Positions 36,491 to 36,543 of a stretch of DNA of 36,543 bases are shown here, one piece after another. Position 1 is the stretch's first letter; each line of letters starts with the position of its first letter. The DNA is from an uncultured Sphingobacteriales bacterium. GTDB lineage: Bacteria > Bacteroidota > Bacteroidia > Chitinophagales > Chitinophagaceae. A model generated the notes under the pieces. The model saw nothing but the letters and a program-made list of their open reading frames with translations, was not told the origin of the DNA and made no database searches. The stretch covers positions 1 to 36,543 of the forward strand of contig CALKHN010000057.1 in NCBI GenBank assembly GCA_937991535.1, written 5' to 3'. Made by a program: the position numbers and the translations under genes.

Positions 36491-36543
36491 GTAAGCCTCT
36501 AACCAGTCCCATCCTTGTTATACGAAAAAAAAGCTGTAAGGGT

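Overview
The window looks like a chromosomal segment of a Bacteroidota bacterium, most likely from the Chitinophagales/Chitinophagaceae. This rests on the gene content (TPR lipid/envelope-type protein next to a TonB-receptor-like barrel, CCDC81-type HU protein, PIG-L deacetylase with an SSS symporter), on the absence of Shine-Dalgarno-like spacing, and on AT-rich upstream regions. Taxonomy is an inference; no rRNA or tRNA gene is present.

Layout. (1) 1-12.5 kb is ordinary chromosome: DoxX-like membrane protein, a 1012-aa TPR protein with an outer-membrane beta-barrel gene, a CCDC81-HU membrane protein, two tandem GYF_2-like paralogues, then a minus-strand operon of PIG-L deacetylase, two tiny membrane proteins and a sodium:solute symporter. 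(2) 13.0-21.3 kb is the interference half of a type I-B CRISPR-Cas system: cas6, a WYL regulator, a 343-bp non-coding region, a 41-aa zinc-ribbon ORF that I translated by hand, and a tightly overlapping cas8-cas7-cas5-cas3 set. (3) 21.4-25.8 kb is a scarred insertion region: one intact AAA/DUF4143-type ATPase, a truncated duplicate of its 5' end, an unrecognised 402-aa gene on the opposite strand, and a second ATPase broken by a frameshift just after Walker A. (4) 25.8-28.7 kb is the adaptation module cas4-cas1-(four-helix-bundle gene)-cas2, whose three long gaps are filled with GTAAGA/TCTTAC satellite repeats arranged as large inverted repeats. (5) 28.75-36.49 kb is a leader and a CRISPR array of 115 full 30-bp repeats and 115 spacers ending in a truncated repeat.

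Main discovery. In the gap between the WYL gene and the cas8 operon, the minus strand carries a miniature CRISPR unit: a degenerate repeat tail (GGAATTGAAAA), a 15-nt spacer-like stretch, and a degenerate repeat head (TTTTAATCGAACCA), followed by a U-run. The 15-nt stretch matches a site about 200 bp away, directly in front of the zinc-ribbon/cas8 operon, at 13 of 15 positions. The two mismatches fall exactly at guide positions 6 and 12, the positions that are flipped out and unpaired in Cascade R-loops, and the site is preceded by 5'-CCA. Independently, two spacers of the main array overlap each other by 20 nt in opposite orientation, so each reveals the other's 5' flank; these flanks are CCG and CCT. 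All three sites therefore agree on a 5'-CCN PAM. Together this predicts a crRNA-like guide (CreR/CreA-like) that directs Cascade to repress its own operon.

How it would work: Cas6 processes the array transcript; Cas8, Cas7, Cas5 (perhaps with the zinc-ribbon peptide) form Cascade; Cas3 degrades targets; Cas4-Cas1-Cas2 add new spacers at the leader. The mini-guide competes with ordinary crRNAs for Cascade and would shut the operon when free Cascade is in excess.
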